From positions 13,281,501 to 13,345,500 of the forward strand of contig NC_071335.1 in the NCBI RefSeq assembly GCF_027744825.2: a stretch of 64,000 nt of DNA, read 5' to 3'. A model generated the notes under the pieces. It searched no databases. It saw only the letters and a list, made by a program, of their open reading frames with translations, and was not told where the DNA came from. Of the stretch, positions 48,330 to 61,040 are shown piece after piece; within the stretch, counting starts at the first letter, position 1, and each line of letters begins with the position of its first letter. Origin of the DNA: Synchiropus splendidus (Eukaryota > Chordata > Actinopteri > Syngnathiformes > Callionymidae). The translations under genes and the position numbers were made by a program.

Positions 48330-50890
48330 GGCTCATTCATCACACAGGCTGTGACTTTGTGTCATGGTCTTTCATGTTTTAATGCTGTCATCATCTGCCA
48401 GAAAAAAAAAAAAAAGTTCCTCTCACCAGCTTCAGTGCTGCATTGTGCGAGGGAAGAGAAAGCTATTATACGCTATGCATATGAATGGATCACATGGTGA
48501 AAGTTGCCTGTCTAAACATCTGTCCTCAGACCAGATGCTACCATGAGCTCCCCCGGTGCCAGCAGGTGGGGACACGCCTCCACGCACGTCTGCTGTGATT
48601 AGGAAATACATGTTGGATTAATCTCTGGCAGATTTGCCCTGAAAGAGAATACGTCACAGCTTCCTCGCCGCTGTGATACAGCTCTCTGATCTCAAATATC
48701 AAATGGTGCACCGATGCGGCTCAGGTGGGAGAGGAAAGGACAACAGTGTGGAAGATTAGGAAACCCACTGAGTTTGCTTGCTTTGAAGTCAGAGAACGAT
48801 GTGACTTGAAAGTTTACCTCTCACCTCCTTCTGCTGCAATAGTTTCACTGCAACAAGAAGAAGAACAGCGCGTAACCAACAGCCCAATGAAAATATCCAG
48901 ACAGTTGTATATAATGAATAAATGCAAGGAGTACTCGAATGAGAGAACATTGAGAACACTGTACTGTACTCTGAGTGGAGGTGTGGGGGAGCACCCACCA
49001 AAGTAACACAAGACCACTAGTCCTGCTACTAGAAACGCTGTTAAGTCATGTTTGGAACGCTACTGGATCATCTACAGGGGTTGGACAAACCCCCGTACAT
49101 GAACTGTTTGAACTAACTCCCGATGAGGAGGAGCAGAGAAGAAGAGGGAAGCTAAACTAAGACAAATGGACGCCGCAATAGTGGGAGAGAAAATGTGGAA
49201 CTCACTGACAAAAGAAATGAAAAACCAGCATGACATGAAGGTTTTCCAGAAAATGTATCTGACTCAGAAACTACTAGATTACTCTAGAGACGAGACTATA
49301 AAGATCATAAGTAACTGAAGGTTAAACTAAACATGCAACCACACACAAACCTAATATTCCTGTATGATGCTATAATGTCTCACCCTATTTGCCAAAACAC
49401 AGGTTGACTCCTGTTTCATTGAATACATTATCTGGTGATTAACTTGCTCAAATTGATGGCAATTCCACTTCACGCCTCTCTGCATGCCAGCGATGTCAGC
49501 GCTGAGTTTTCACGGCACATTACGGTACATGCCACTCTTAACTGCACCTGTGAGCAGGGTGTGCAGATTGCAGCGATGTAGCTGCAGCTGCTGCCAGAGC
49601 TTTCCCCAACTCATCTTCGTCAAGTGACAGGTCTCTATAACATGTCAGTTTTCCCGAAATGTTTCCAGGTGTTTCAGTCAAATCCATACAGGTGACACAC
49701 AGCACTACCTTTTGTTTTCTCCACTGTAATCGAGAGCAGAGTAATTCCATTCTCACTTTGATGTTTATGATTGGTTATAAAATAATTATATATATCTGTT
49801 GCTGACGTGAATCCAAACCATAATAAAGATGTATCTCATTGTTTATGACGTGTCAGTAAACCTGACTGACCTTTCTTTGTACTTCAATCTCAAAGCAGGA
49901 CGGGAAAATAATGCTGTGCAGTATTTACTTTCACAAAATAAAAAGCTATTCCACTACTTACTGACATTTAATGAATAGCTATGAAAGCACTCTGAGAGCG
50001 TGCACCTCCATTCAGGAGCTTGTTTCACATATGTGAATAAAACCAAATCTAAATGACTTCCAGGATCCAAGATGCAAGAACTGTATCATCATAGTTCTCA
50101 CACTGAGCCTCCATTATCATGATAAATGATCACATGACTGTTTGTTAAGTTGTATTGCGAGTACCACGCGGTATTACTGAGGGCCAGCAGCAGCTGCAGA
50201 ATGTTTTCCTCGAGGACAGCTGTAAGTGAGAAAACATTGGAAGACAGAATTGTCCGGGGCTGGTCTTCAAAGCGGCTTCAAGGGTGGAGAGCGATTGTTT
50301 GTTGGGGAAGCTGTGTACAAGATCCCAAGTAAATTGCCTCTCAAATAAAACACAGCCAATTTTCTTTTTGGCTCCAGCAGCTGCCTCCAGAGTCCTGCAT
50401 AGCCCTGTCGACTTGGAGTTTAGATTTATAGAAACAACCTGAAAATGCATACCCTTCAGATGTAATTTAAATTTAAAGTGCAACACGCAGAAATATTCCA
50501 CAAGTCCAAAGTGCAGACAGTCTGTTACAGTGCTGTTCTGGGGATTTCCCTGCAGTTAATGATTGAAAAGGCAACACATATCCTGAGGGAGGATTCCATC
50601 GGCTTGTGTCACTCAACAGTTTAATGTTGTTGCCGTTGCTTTACCGACGTTATGTGATACAATAACCTTCTCCACAAATGATAACCGGTATTTTAAAAGT
50701 GCACATCAAATGTTAAAGCCACTCATAGCTCTTGCTGAAGCTAACAATTTTTTTTAAACATGAGAGCAGAAACTGGCCCGGCTGGCTCTGGGCAATCTTC
50801 ACTGCCACTCATGTTCAAAGTAAACATGGTTCTCCTTCCAGAAATGATCAAATGCTGTCGTCTCAGATTCCAACAACCTTTAACCTTTTA
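48330..50890. other. Intergenic region right of the Ig gene
   Basis: No supported gene. Around 49165-49310 a broken plus-strand frame reads KMWNSLTKEMKNQHDMKVFQ, reminiscent of the 'LWNSLP..LKxFK' tail of LINE ORF2 proteins, but the match is too short for a firm call. The rest is unrecognised. Confidence 0.4.
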
Positions 50891-50892
50891 GC

Positions 50893-51265
50893 CTTGTGAT
50901 AAGGAGATGAAACGGTGTCCTCATTTTCTGAGCTCTGGAGGTGGCGCTGTCGGTTTAAAAATGACATGAGGTTTCTTTAAACTAGTTGTTTAAAGTACAA
51001 TATTTTATAGCAGAACACCATCTAGATCAGGAGTGGGCAATCTGGTCCTCAAAGGGCCCGGGTGGTGCATGTTTTTTGTTTCCACCCATCAAACACTCGC
51101 AGTATAACCAGTGAGGTTTCAGATGAAACAAGCAATACCTGACTGACAATCAACTGATCAAAGTCTTCCGACACCTGCTCCTCTTGGAACTAAAATCTGC
51201 ACCCACTGCTCACCCCTAATCTAGAGGGAGCTGTTTCATGAAGCTTCACCAGCCTGTAGATACCA
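50893..51265. mobile_element. MITE copy related to 47135-47332, split by a younger insertion
   Basis: The left part has gagatgaaacggtgtcctca, ctgagctctggaggtggcgc and attttatagcagaacaccat. The right part resumes with agggagctgtttcatgaagc. Both align with the 47.2-kb element. The break coincides exactly with the 191-bp element at 51028-51218. Confidence 0.55.
51028..51218. mobile_element. hAT-type non-autonomous element (191 bp) with 8-bp target duplication
   Basis: Ends are CAGGAGTGGGCA and, inverted, TAGGGGTGAGCA. Flanks are ATCTAGAT (51020-51027) and ATCTAGAG (51219-51226), a 7/8 match to an 8-bp duplication with the hAT-preferred T at position 2 and A at position 7. The body (gcaatctggtcctcaaaggg, cacccactgctcacccct) is of a type widespread in teleosts. 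It has no coding capacity. Confidence 0.8.
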
Positions 51266-51269
51266 TAAC

Positions 51270-54200
51270 TCATGACAACTGTCAGTGACAGAGAGTAAAG
51301 TGTAGACCAATAGCACGACCACACGGTGAAGATCAGAGGTGAGGACTTCACGATTGTCACACCAGAAAGGTCTATGCAGAATTGCTACCTGTTACTTCGA
51401 CACAACATAGTGTTGTCGCTGCACAAAACTAAATCTCAGGTTTCACAGTTACTCACATTAATATGCACTTATAATCTTATTTCTTACAATTGTTTGAGTC
51501 ATGGCTGGTCAGGTTGTCAGGAACATCCTCGGTTTGTTTGAAAATAAAATGAAATATCAGACACACTTTGTCACGCTCAGATCTCTCTGAAGTGTCTTTC
51601 TCCTGCTCCTCTTCCCGCTGACCTTCGACGTAGCACTCGCATTGAAAAGATGACACCCGAATCAGACGAACATTCATCACATTTACGAGCTAATATGGGA
51701 GATGCACCTCTCTGGTAAACACACCATCCCACTTCTCTCTTCCAGGCCGACTTTGTTCCCTATGTCATCTGGAGGAACCATGAACTCACGATTGAACACT
51801 GACTTCCTTATTCTATTTCTCTCATCGCTCAAATGGAATTTGCATATGATGGAGTTATCGGCGCCTCAGCTGAAGTGAAGTCTGCTTTACGCACTTTAAT
51901 CGCATCACAGCCACCTGGCTCTTGGAATTTTGATGTGTAGTTGGCAGGCTGCGGGAGAAATATCTCCAGCAGCCTTCAGGATTATTTCCTTCATCATGTT
52001 GATGTTGGCTTCCTTTGATCCTTGAAGTCATTACATTGAAGTCGTTCTGTTGTTCATGGTTTGGGTTAAGTCTGACTGCAGATTGGAACATATGAGGGTC
52101 AAGCTTGTTCAGTTACATTTTACATTGCTTATAAAAATCAGAAAATTGTAACAGGAGAAATCCATACCTTAAAGTCATATGTAACTGCAACCATTTGAAC
52201 AGATGAAGCATGCATTTCTACATGACCCAAGTTCATTTAATAGTGGCTTTTAATAGTCATCTTACTGACGATGGAAAAAAGGTGCTGGAAATGTTATTTA
52301 TAAAATTTGTCAAAGTATCATTGCAGTCAATGTAAAATATACAGCTAGATTCAGCTCAAATTTTCCATGCAGATTTAGCAAAGTAAAACAATGCTCATTC
52401 ATTTGATATCACAATAACAGCAATAATAATAATAATAATAACAGAAACTACATGTGAAAGCTCAGTGTTGCAACCTGTCCATGATATTTCTAAAGATGAG
52501 CAAACAGATGAGGACTGGAGCTACGTTTCAAGCTTTGAATGGTGTCCCTAGCTGAAAATATGGCTGAGCAGTGAACCTGTGAATATGAGGTTGTATGTTG
52601 TCCTATTGCAAGCACTGAGCTTGAGTGTGTGCAGTGGTTGTCAGAGTGTTGTGTTGGAAGACTGTGGCTGTTCTTGATGCTTTGAATGGTGCCGCTACCT
52701 GAAAAGATGAACAGTGAGCAGTTAAATAACAGTTAAAAATCCCCATTGAGTTCAATGGGGGAAAAAATCCCATATCAAGGGAGGGACAAATCCTGGACTA
52801 TCTCTGGAAATCTGAGTCACTGGTCTGAGTAAAGTAATAGCAGGTAAATCCTGGCCGAGCCACATGTTTTGATATGTGAAAGGTGTCAGACCTGGGTGAA
52901 CATTGGACAACTGAAGGGCTCACATGCTGAAAGGCCATGTTTTTACAGGGTTTGAAAGACATTAATTTTCTGCATTGCTATTGTTAGCAAATATGAGGGA
53001 GGATTTATTGCAATGTCTGCAAGCCATTTTAATGTGTTTATGAAAGTATAATGTTGATATAGCCAGCTAGCAACTGTGCTAATGTTCCCTCACTTTTTTA
53101 TAATAAAACAATATAGTCAATTTGAAGTTCTGATTTGCACGAGTGGAACATGTTCTATACCAACTGTCCACTGCGGACAGCTTCTGAGAGCTGCGATCAA
53201 CATACCGAGCATCATCCTCCACTTACAACTGGAAATGAAATAAAAGTGTAAACGGGCATTTGGTGGTTGCTCTTTGATCACAGTGTGTTCATGATTGAAA
53301 ACTGGTGGGTGCACTTGCACTTGATCTACGGACTTGTTATCGTCTGTCAGCAAAGCAATTGAAGTGAACAGCGTGGTGATACGTGCTGTATAAATATCAT
53401 CTGGGTCAGTCAGTCTTCTTTCAACTTCTTCAGCCTTCCCTTTGCAATTCCCTTTGCAAGTATATACTTATTTGCTTTGGTGTATACGGTGTCATTTATG
53501 ATGACATTGCTCGCAGTTTTGCCACAGTTTTTCCGATACATTCACGCTACATTGTTACTGTAGTTACACTCTTTTACCAGTGGCGGCGCCAAAAACCAAT
53601 GTTAGTAAAGTACGTACTATTGCTTTAAAAATTATACAGTACTATACAGAATACACGACTAAAATAATGAAAACAGACATTACATCACTCGCCATTTCAA
53701 TGAGCAGACAGTTCCATTTTTGAGAGCTCATGAAATGGCCTGGACTCTAAAAGCATCAGTTTCCTAGAATGACCCCGATGTGATCTGCCATGTCGAGAGA
53801 ATTGCTCGTCGCTCCAAAGGCAGACTCGTGTTTTGCAGAATGCGTCTGCTAATCCTGATAAAAGCCTCTCAGCGTGGCCAGCAGAATCGCTGAACACTTT
53901 TAGTAGTTCAGTAGCGCTGTGTGCCGTGTTGTCAGCCGTTCATAAACAGATCATATTCGCACTTGACCTTTATTTAAAGGGTTTTGAATCAGTTTCCAAT
54001 GTATTGAATAAGCTTCAGTCAGTGCATCGTTTCAGACAGACTAGACAGACTCATCTACTTCAATGACTCTGGGCTTCAGTCCACATGCATCACAGCTTCA
54101 CGTCACGGATTGAGAACTTCAAAACACGACAATAAGAATGTTTAATCAAATCCAGAACGGAGGTGAGTGAAATAATTCATGTCAAAGAAGCGATGCAAAT

Positions 54201-55140
54201 GTGCTCCCAGACACACACCGCTCTGCTCTGAGCACCTAATTTACATGTTCCCGCCGGATTCTCCAGTGATTACGACACGTCAATGACTGGTCACAGTTCT
54301 GGAAAATTTATGGTAATTGGACAAAACGGCAATCGCTAAAATCAATGACTAAATCACAGTGAGCTGTGTCCCATTCCAGTGAGTGAGCCTGTTCCCCAAG
54401 TGCAGTCTCACATCCGTCTGAGCTGCAGCACATTACTGTCCTGACTGTGCTGGGGATCATTTACAATGGAAATTGTTCTAAAAAGTTCTCACGTCACCTT
54501 CCAGTTTGGCCAGAATAACAAAGTGTGTGTTGTTTGTGCTGAACACGTTTCACCCCAAGACAAATCAGATACTTCACAATGTTATTTCTCTCATGTCTTT
54601 TCAGGCCTGACAATGAAGAGAAGAAGCATTTGCACAGGCCTGCTTTCATTGTGGAGAACGTAAAGGCAATAAAACCGTGTTGATGTTTCTTTTTTGCCTT
54701 TTCTTCTCAGTCTATACCCATTCTCATTATTAGTTCACTAAGACCTAATGAGCTGAAAAGGGAATAAATGTGATTTGTCTTCTCTAATGGTTGCTTCTGA
54801 ATTCATATCCAACAGACTCTGTTCCCAGTTATCTCACGCTCCACAGCCTAATAGGTGTTCTGGCCTCCCCCTTTGGTCGCTCAGATGAGCTCCATCAATC
54901 TCTGAATTGCCGATGTTTTGATGTACTAGGCCGGCCTCGCTGCTGATGATAAAATTCATAGTCTGTGTGTGTGTGTGTGTATGAGCCTTCTTCCCTCCGC
55001 TGGCCGCTCACGCTCCGTGATTTAGCGAAGCAGAGACACATGCATTTTAGAGTTGAGAATTCATTATTTACCCAGCAGAAGTGAGCGCTCAATTAGCTGC
55101 TACTGTGCTGATAAGCTTGAATATTCCTGCATTGCACTGC
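51270..55140. other. Intergenic region with simple repeats only
   Basis: No exon supported. (aat)n at about 52418-52441, a perfect 9-bp-arm palindrome at 52741-52760 and a (gt)n run at 54962-54980. The remainder is unique-looking. Confidence 0.5.
52741..52760. repeat. Short palindrome
   Basis: CCCCATTGA and TCAATGGGG are exact inverse arms of 9 bases around a 2-base centre. The surrounding 'ccattgagttcaatggg' phrase is seen in many fish interspersed repeats. Confidence 0.8.
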
Positions 55141-55739
55141 ATTTGTTTGATTATACATTTATTTTATTATTATTAAATTTTTTTTTTTAGAAAGTTGAAT
55201 GTCGCCTGACGACAAGGATTATTTCCAGCGGATTGTCAGGTCAAAGCCCTCCACTGATGACCCTTTGAAAAGAATCACAACTGATTCACGCTCCACAAAA
55301 GACGTGACATTTAGAAATCCCGTTTCACTGGGCTTTATTGATGCCCTCACATGTGTGCAAACCATTCACCTGATAATGCTCCACTTATCATTGCCTTGTA
55401 CAATGACCCAGAGGAGCGCTGCAACAAGCTCCAGCATCAGTAGTCGCAGCTTATCGTGCAGTCCTCTCTGTGCTAATGGCACAACTATGGTACTCACATG
55501 TTTCTTGCTTTTCTTTACATCAAACTGACGTGAGAAAATCCTTTTTTTATATACACCTATGTAACAGGTGCAGGGAGCACTGAAATGGCTTTAGTTAACT
55601 ACTCAGCATGTAGTAGTTTTGACAAACTGAATACAGAATGCAAAAGCATAATTTATCAGTGATATAGATACATATTTATATCTCCAGCAAAAGAAACAGA
55701 AGTCTTATTTTCAAAATAAATCCAGAAGTTCCAAAAAAA

Positions 55740-55960
55740 AGACACGCCTGGACGCCTCCCTGGGGAGGTGTTCCGGGCATGTCCTACCAGGAGGAGACCC
55801 CGGGGAAGACCCAGGACTCGCTGGAGAGATTATGTCTCCGGTCTGGCCTGGGAACGCCTCGGGATCCCCCGGGAAGAGCTGGAGGAGGTTTGTGCCGATC
55901 GGGATGTTTGGGCTTCCTTGCTCCGAATGCTGCCTCCCCGACCCGACCCTGGATAAGCGG
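55740..55960 (+). mobile_element. LINE ORF2 C-terminal fragment (non-LTR retrotransposon)
   Basis: The translation MFRACPTRRRPRGRPRTRWR continues DYVSGLAWERLGIPREELEE and ends WASLLRMLPPRPDPG then stop. This is the hallmark C-terminus of a fish LINE family; it is open to the stop and little mutated. The preceding ORF2 is absent, so it is a 5'-truncated insertion. An aaggtg repeat tail follows at 55968-55985, as expected of the 3' end. It is cleaner, hence younger, than the 23.8-kb copy. Confidence 0.85.
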
Positions 55961-56014
55961 CAGAAGAAGGTGAAGGTGAAGGTGAAATCCAGAAGTGAAA
56001 TGCTATCATTGGAG

Positions 56015-56361
56015 GCTAATTTTGCCTAAACCTCTCTGTGGTTCACAATAGACTCCACCTCAACACAAGGCTCACTAGCTTTCTCCTGGACGCACAAAGA
56101 CCTGCTGCATTATAAAATAAAATTTAAGTTTAAGCTATATACTGTAGCCTTCAGGGCCCACATAAAATCCATGGTCATTCCTGATTTGGCCCCTGAGTTT
56201 GACTCCTAGACCAACTATGTCGACACACACTACACTAATTCGCGCTGAAAAAGTCTCGTGTAAATCTTGTCTTACAAGCTTGTAACTTTCTACCTTGCCC
56301 AAGTCCTACTGTATATTGACAGGAGTGTGTCATGTTCGAGACGCAGAGCGGGACCCAAGTG
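56015..56361 (+). repeat. Dispersed direct repeat, copy 1 (about 350 bp)
   Basis: From gctaattttgcctaaacctc to gcgggacccaagtg it aligns end to end with 58514-58864, including catggtcattcctgatttgg, cccctgagtttgactcc and tcctactgtatattgacagg. It starts 3' of the LINE tail at 55.96 kb. Class unknown. Confidence 0.8.
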
Positions 56362-56399
56362 AAACATTCACAGGAATGCTGTAATAGTAATTTGTTCAG

Positions 56400-57760
56400 T
56401 ATTCAGCTTGGTCTTGGTCTCGCTCCCCTCGTGGATCTTGGTCTTTACTCGGTCGTGGTCTTGGTCTCTGTATGGTCTCGAGTTGAGTGGTCTGGAGTAC
56501 AACAATAGCAGGGAAAATGGAAGAAAGTTGGGGAAGAAGAGGGACGCTGACGGCTGCACTTCCATTACCACAGATGCTCTCGTGACCACTGTGTGCAACA
56601 TTAGCAGCCCATAGCATGACAATGAAGGCTAAAAGAGAATGGTGGGTGATGAACCTCAAACTGTACTCGTCCTGTGTTCTCTCCTCCATGGTTCCCTGTG
56701 ATTGACTATTTCATGGTGTCCACCTGGAACTGACTCTGCAATCAAAACCACCTGCTTTTATGCTCTGCTGTTCCAGAGCAGTGTGCCAGGTCCACATTAC
56801 TTGGCTCTTCCATCCTTCTTTGATCCTTGCACATTGATAGTTAAATTATCCTCAGAGTCAGTTCTGTTTTCTGTGCCTTTGTTCTCCCTGTTTTCTGCTG
56901 TGTGTGTTGTTCCCACCACCAGGGGGCGTTGTTCCGATTGCGTGCCCTTTGTCGCCACCACGTTACTTTCTCTTATGTTTCTGGACCTGTACTCCAAATT
57001 CTTCCAATGTCTCCCAGCTGTCCAGAATGGGGTTAGAAAGAAGAAAAAAAATGCAAAAAAAAAAAAACCCTCTGTCTGGCTTTTGTCAACCACAATACGG
57101 CCAGTCATTGTAGAAAACAAAGGGCTCCAATGAAAAGAGCCGTCAGTCAATTGTGGTAGATGTTTTGGGCTTGGTTTCCCACATCAGCCACTGAATGTCT
57201 TGACTGAGTGAATGATGTCAAGATATCTGTGGATTACCTGAGAATTTCAGAGCAGAGTCAGACTGCTGCTTCTCCACTGGAGGTTTTGGGTCCTTCAGCA
57301 GGGCGATCACTCAAAACCCAGAAAAAAAATAGACTCAAAATTGGTGACAAAGCACTGGGGAGAGATAGCAGACACCAGATCTGAATCCAGTGGAGTCACC
57401 ATTGCAAGAGGGCATCTTCATGTCTAAAGAGATTGAGCAGACTGTATGAGTCGTCCAACATTCCAGTACAAACATCTAAGAGTCTTGTTTACATCCAGAT
57501 TGACTTCAGTTATGTGGAGTTTAACCTGAATTCTGTCTGTTACTGTATTTCTCGACCAATAAAATCCAAGCATTTCCCAAAGTGCTTGCACATTAATACA
57601 GGGTTTTGTCTCATAAAGACTCTTGCCTTATTCCTGCAGGTGAGTCTCATGAGTCACCATGTGAACCCACCCTGGGCAATTCTTCAACTTTGAGTTTATG
57701 CTTGTACAACAGAAAACTGGCCGCGCCATCGCTTGATTAAAAGCGTCTGCTAAATGTCAT
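56400..57760. other. Repeat-flanked intergenic sequence
   Basis: A (cttggt)n-like stretch occurs at 56407-56470 (cttggtcttggtctcgctcc). Phrases such as caccaccagggggcgttg at 56917 look like repeat debris. The open frames here (143 and 117 codons on opposite strands over the same bases) are not supported. Confidence 0.45.
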
Positions 57761-58513
57761 GTCATGTAAAGTAATGCCGTCCTTCTCTCAAACATCAGCC
57801 CGCTAACAGCGCGTAAAATGCCACAACCTTTACAGACGAGTCGAGGCATCATTCTTCGCTGTAGACAAGGATACCGTTATGTCCTTGCAGAGGTCCACGT
57901 CCATAAACGGACAACTGTTGAGCAGCGTCAATGATATTTGACTCACATCTCACTCCATCTAGCTATAAATGAAGGCGTCTTTTTCAACTTTGACTTCAGT
58001 TTGAACTGTACACTTCATTGCAGCTATTTTACAAGCAAGTGCTTGTAACAAGCAAGTAAAGGCCCTTTGTTGCGTACAAATCTGGATACGGGCGACGCCT
58101 TCCGTCCAAACAGAGCAGCACCACCAGAAACTGTGGGGCCAGTATTGTTGTAACTACCCGATACGTAGCTCTAATGAGACATGAAGAAGACATAACAATG
58201 GCGGAAATTCCTTGCGATGTATTTAACAGCCTCGCAGATCACCACCTCCTACAACTCTGTTTTGTCTTTTGCGCAAAAGGTACATATGAATGCTTCTTCC
58301 ACAGTCTCCATATTTGTTTTGGAGTTTATCGTCATCACCAACTTTTGACTGGGAGCTGCTCCCCCTGGTGGATATTTTGGTGAACAGCAATACAAGCGTA
58401 AAGAAAGCATGGAAGTACGTGATCAGTTTGTAACAGATGGGTGCAATTTCTTACGTAAAGGGAGCATAAATGGGCATTAAAAGTCTAAACACGCTGCCAT
58501 TTATTTATTGGCA

Positions 58514-58864
58514 GCTAATTTTGGCTAAAACCTCTCTGTGGTTCAGGATAGACTCCACCTTAATACAAGAACTAGCTTTTTCCTGGACGCACAAACACCT
58601 ACTGCATTGTAAAGTAGACTCTAAGTTTGAGCTACACACAGTTGGTTTGTGAGCGCACATAAAATCACTGGTCATTCCTGATTTGGCCCCTGAGTTTGAC
58701 TCCGAGACCAACTATGTTGACACATACTACACTAACTCACGTTGAAAAAGTCTTGCGTAAATCTTGTATTGCAAACTTGTAACTTACGACGTTGAAATTG
58801 TCCATGTCCTACTGTATATTGACAGGTTTGTGGCCTGTTCGAGACGCGGAGCGGGACCCAAGTG
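58514..58864 (+). repeat. Dispersed direct repeat, copy 2 (about 350 bp)
   Basis: Partner of 56015-56361 in the same orientation, 2.5 kb apart. Substitutions and small indels are scattered, so this is not a fresh duplication. Confidence 0.8.
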
Positions 58865-59400
58865 TCCTAATGAGGGATTCACATGAGACAAACAGTGGGT
58901 AATATACAATTGTTTAATTGCACACAGTACAAAAACACAACAAAAAGCGTCACAACAACAAAAGTCCAAAACCAAAGCATCACCGAAGCAGGATGAGTCC
59001 ACAACGGGAAAAAAAATCCAACTGAGGGCATGACTGAACCGGGAGAAAGGAAAGCGAGCAGAGCCTGTAAACAGAGCAAATACAACACAGTTAAACACAA
59101 ACTGACTACAGTGGTCGTCAATACGAACGCACGAGCAGGGAAAATATAGACAAAGAGAAAACCAGGAAGCCGTGTGGAGCAAATAGACAAAGGAGGACAA
59201 AATAGAAAGAGCTAGCAAGGAGAGCCAATTTACCATGGGATACAAAGGAAGACGATCTGGCACACGTCGCTGGAGTCCAGGTGTTTTTAAGCTTGATGAT
59301 GAGTGGATAGTTAACTCCAGCCCTGTACCGCAAACCAAGGAGGAAGGAGGGACAACACAAAACGGAAGTTACAGGTCAAAATAAAAGCGGATCATAACAG
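58795..59400 (-). mobile_element. Unclassified interspersed repeat
   Basis: On the minus strand it starts ctgttatgatccgcttttat and ends in cgcgtctcgaacaggcc, a layout (CTGTTATGA...GGGTCCCGCTCCGCGTCTCGAAC) seen in abundant teleost repeats. The 184-codon minus-strand frame over it is hydrophobic by composition and not a recognised protein. Confidence 0.4.
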
Positions 59401-60500
59401 TTTGACCTGCAAGTTCGCGTGGAACTTAGGCTTTATTAAGCTGAGTCTTCCAAAAGTTCCATGATCGGTTTGTCTGAGCTTCTCTTCTCCATTTAACCGT
59501 GCTATGCAAATGCAGAAACAGAGGCATATTGAGGCTTGGTCATTCATACTGTTGTTGTGCATTTCCTACATTATTCATGACCTGTTTTTCCTGCCAACTG
59601 CCCGATCTGCTTCTGACCCATCACTAGTAAGTTAAGCTGCACAAGTATCTCACCATAATGGAGCCACCAAACAAAACACATAGTCAAAATCACTAGTTCA
59701 TGATTCTTGCGCTTCTGACCAGCAAAGAAAGTATTGTGATTACGTTTCCATTAGGGCAGTAACCACACCAGCAAGCATGATTTCCTCGGCTATAATGTGC
59801 TGATTTCACTGTTTGCTTGTTGACTCTAATGAGCTTTTAATGGGTTTCTGTTGGGAACATAATGCCACCGGTTGTTGTGTGGTCATGTAGTCCCTTTTTA
59901 TAAAGGCATAATAACTGTCGTTCCTGACTCTCAGCAAAAAATAATGAACTTTTTACTTTGTGTTCTGTTTGCATCACCGTCCATGTTGGATGTGAGGCCG
60001 ATAAAAGTCTTCCGAAAATCACTGATATAAACCAGGACCTTGCTCTAAGTGCTGGAAGATATGGATTTCATGGCGTCTAATATGGCTGTCATTAACCTCT
60101 GCAGCAACAACACTTTTAAGGTGCTGTACTTTTTTAATGTGACAAAACAGGTGCTAATGCATCTGTTGTTTTTCTGCAGCTGCCAACATTTAAAACAGCC
60201 AAACCTTATAATGAGACCTCTGGGGATTTGTATTCGCTGCTGGCTGAAGTCAATGTGATACCAACACCCCAGACAGAATTGAAAAGAAAAAACTAAATCT
60301 ATTTCCAACCAATTTTCCTTTTATGTTTTCTTGATGCGGTTTTATCCAAGCAACACCTTCCATGAAGATTTTTCATTTTAATGCACAGTGGTCTCCTGTT
60401 TTTAAGCGAAAATGATAGTGAATCACAGCATAATCCAGCCACAAATGCGGCACAGTCCACAATCATAAGTTGAAGTTTAAACATTGAGCTAATTTATGAA
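59400..60500. other. Intergenic sequence, nothing recognised
   Basis: AT-rich unique-looking DNA. No supported exon or repeat. Confidence 0.5.
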
Positions 60501-60514
60501 CTTAGTATATATAA

Positions 60515-61037
60515 TATTGGTGGGACTTTAACGTAACCTTCGTAAGTGCAGGAGTTCCTGGTCCACTGATCACACTGATCACAAGACACGTGGCAGCTAG
60601 GATGATAACAACAACAACAAACACGGAGGAATCCCTGAACAAAAGCAAACAAAAGCATCTGTTTGCTTTTGTTCAGGGAGGTTTTTTCGCCAGGGTTTCC
60701 ACTACTCTGAATGTACTTACAAAATTGAAATTCTTACACAAATATGTCCAAGACATTAACAGAGCTTTAGTTTAAATAAGGTGATATAAAAACTTGAATA
60801 TAGAGACCATCGTGATTTATTGTGCTATTGTCAAACTGATGCAAAATAAACAATATTTTGTTGTTTAAATGTATGTATGGGTCCATCATTTGATTCACTA
60901 ATATACCAAACTCATTCTAATTGAAAAATGTGGCTTCTTCTGGCAAATATTCTTCCACCATTAAACTGCAATTAATTGAGATAAATGAATCACAAATTCT
61001 CTAATTTTTTTAGATTTTTTTTGTATTCAATCCCACC

Positions 61038-61040
<3 letters not shown>
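60515..61040 (+). mobile_element. hAT-like non-autonomous repeat, copy B, with 19-bp hairpin
   Basis: The left end is tattggtgggactttaa. The right end, inverted, is taaggggtgggattgaa, so both termini are kept. The internal sequence matches copy A (27951-28362). At 60632-60650 and 60661-60679 two 19-base arms are perfect inverse copies around a 10-base loop. Flanks are TA-rich (tatataa / tatatata), compatible with an AT-rich target duplication. No transposase. Confidence 0.7.

Noticed and set aside
55199..55528. 109-codon plus-strand frame after an acceptor-like T-run
   Set aside because: No upstream exon, no donor, no family match. Ser/Thr-rich by composition.
58010..58460. Possible Harbinger-like element around the cctttgttgcgta / ttacgtaaaggg pair
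   Set aside because: The inverted match is short and imperfect, no 3-bp target duplication was found, and the 69-codon frame inside is unrecognised.
58784..59338. 184-codon minus-strand frame
   Set aside because: Hydrophobic only through T-rich composition and lying in an interspersed repeat. No membrane-protein family or splice support.
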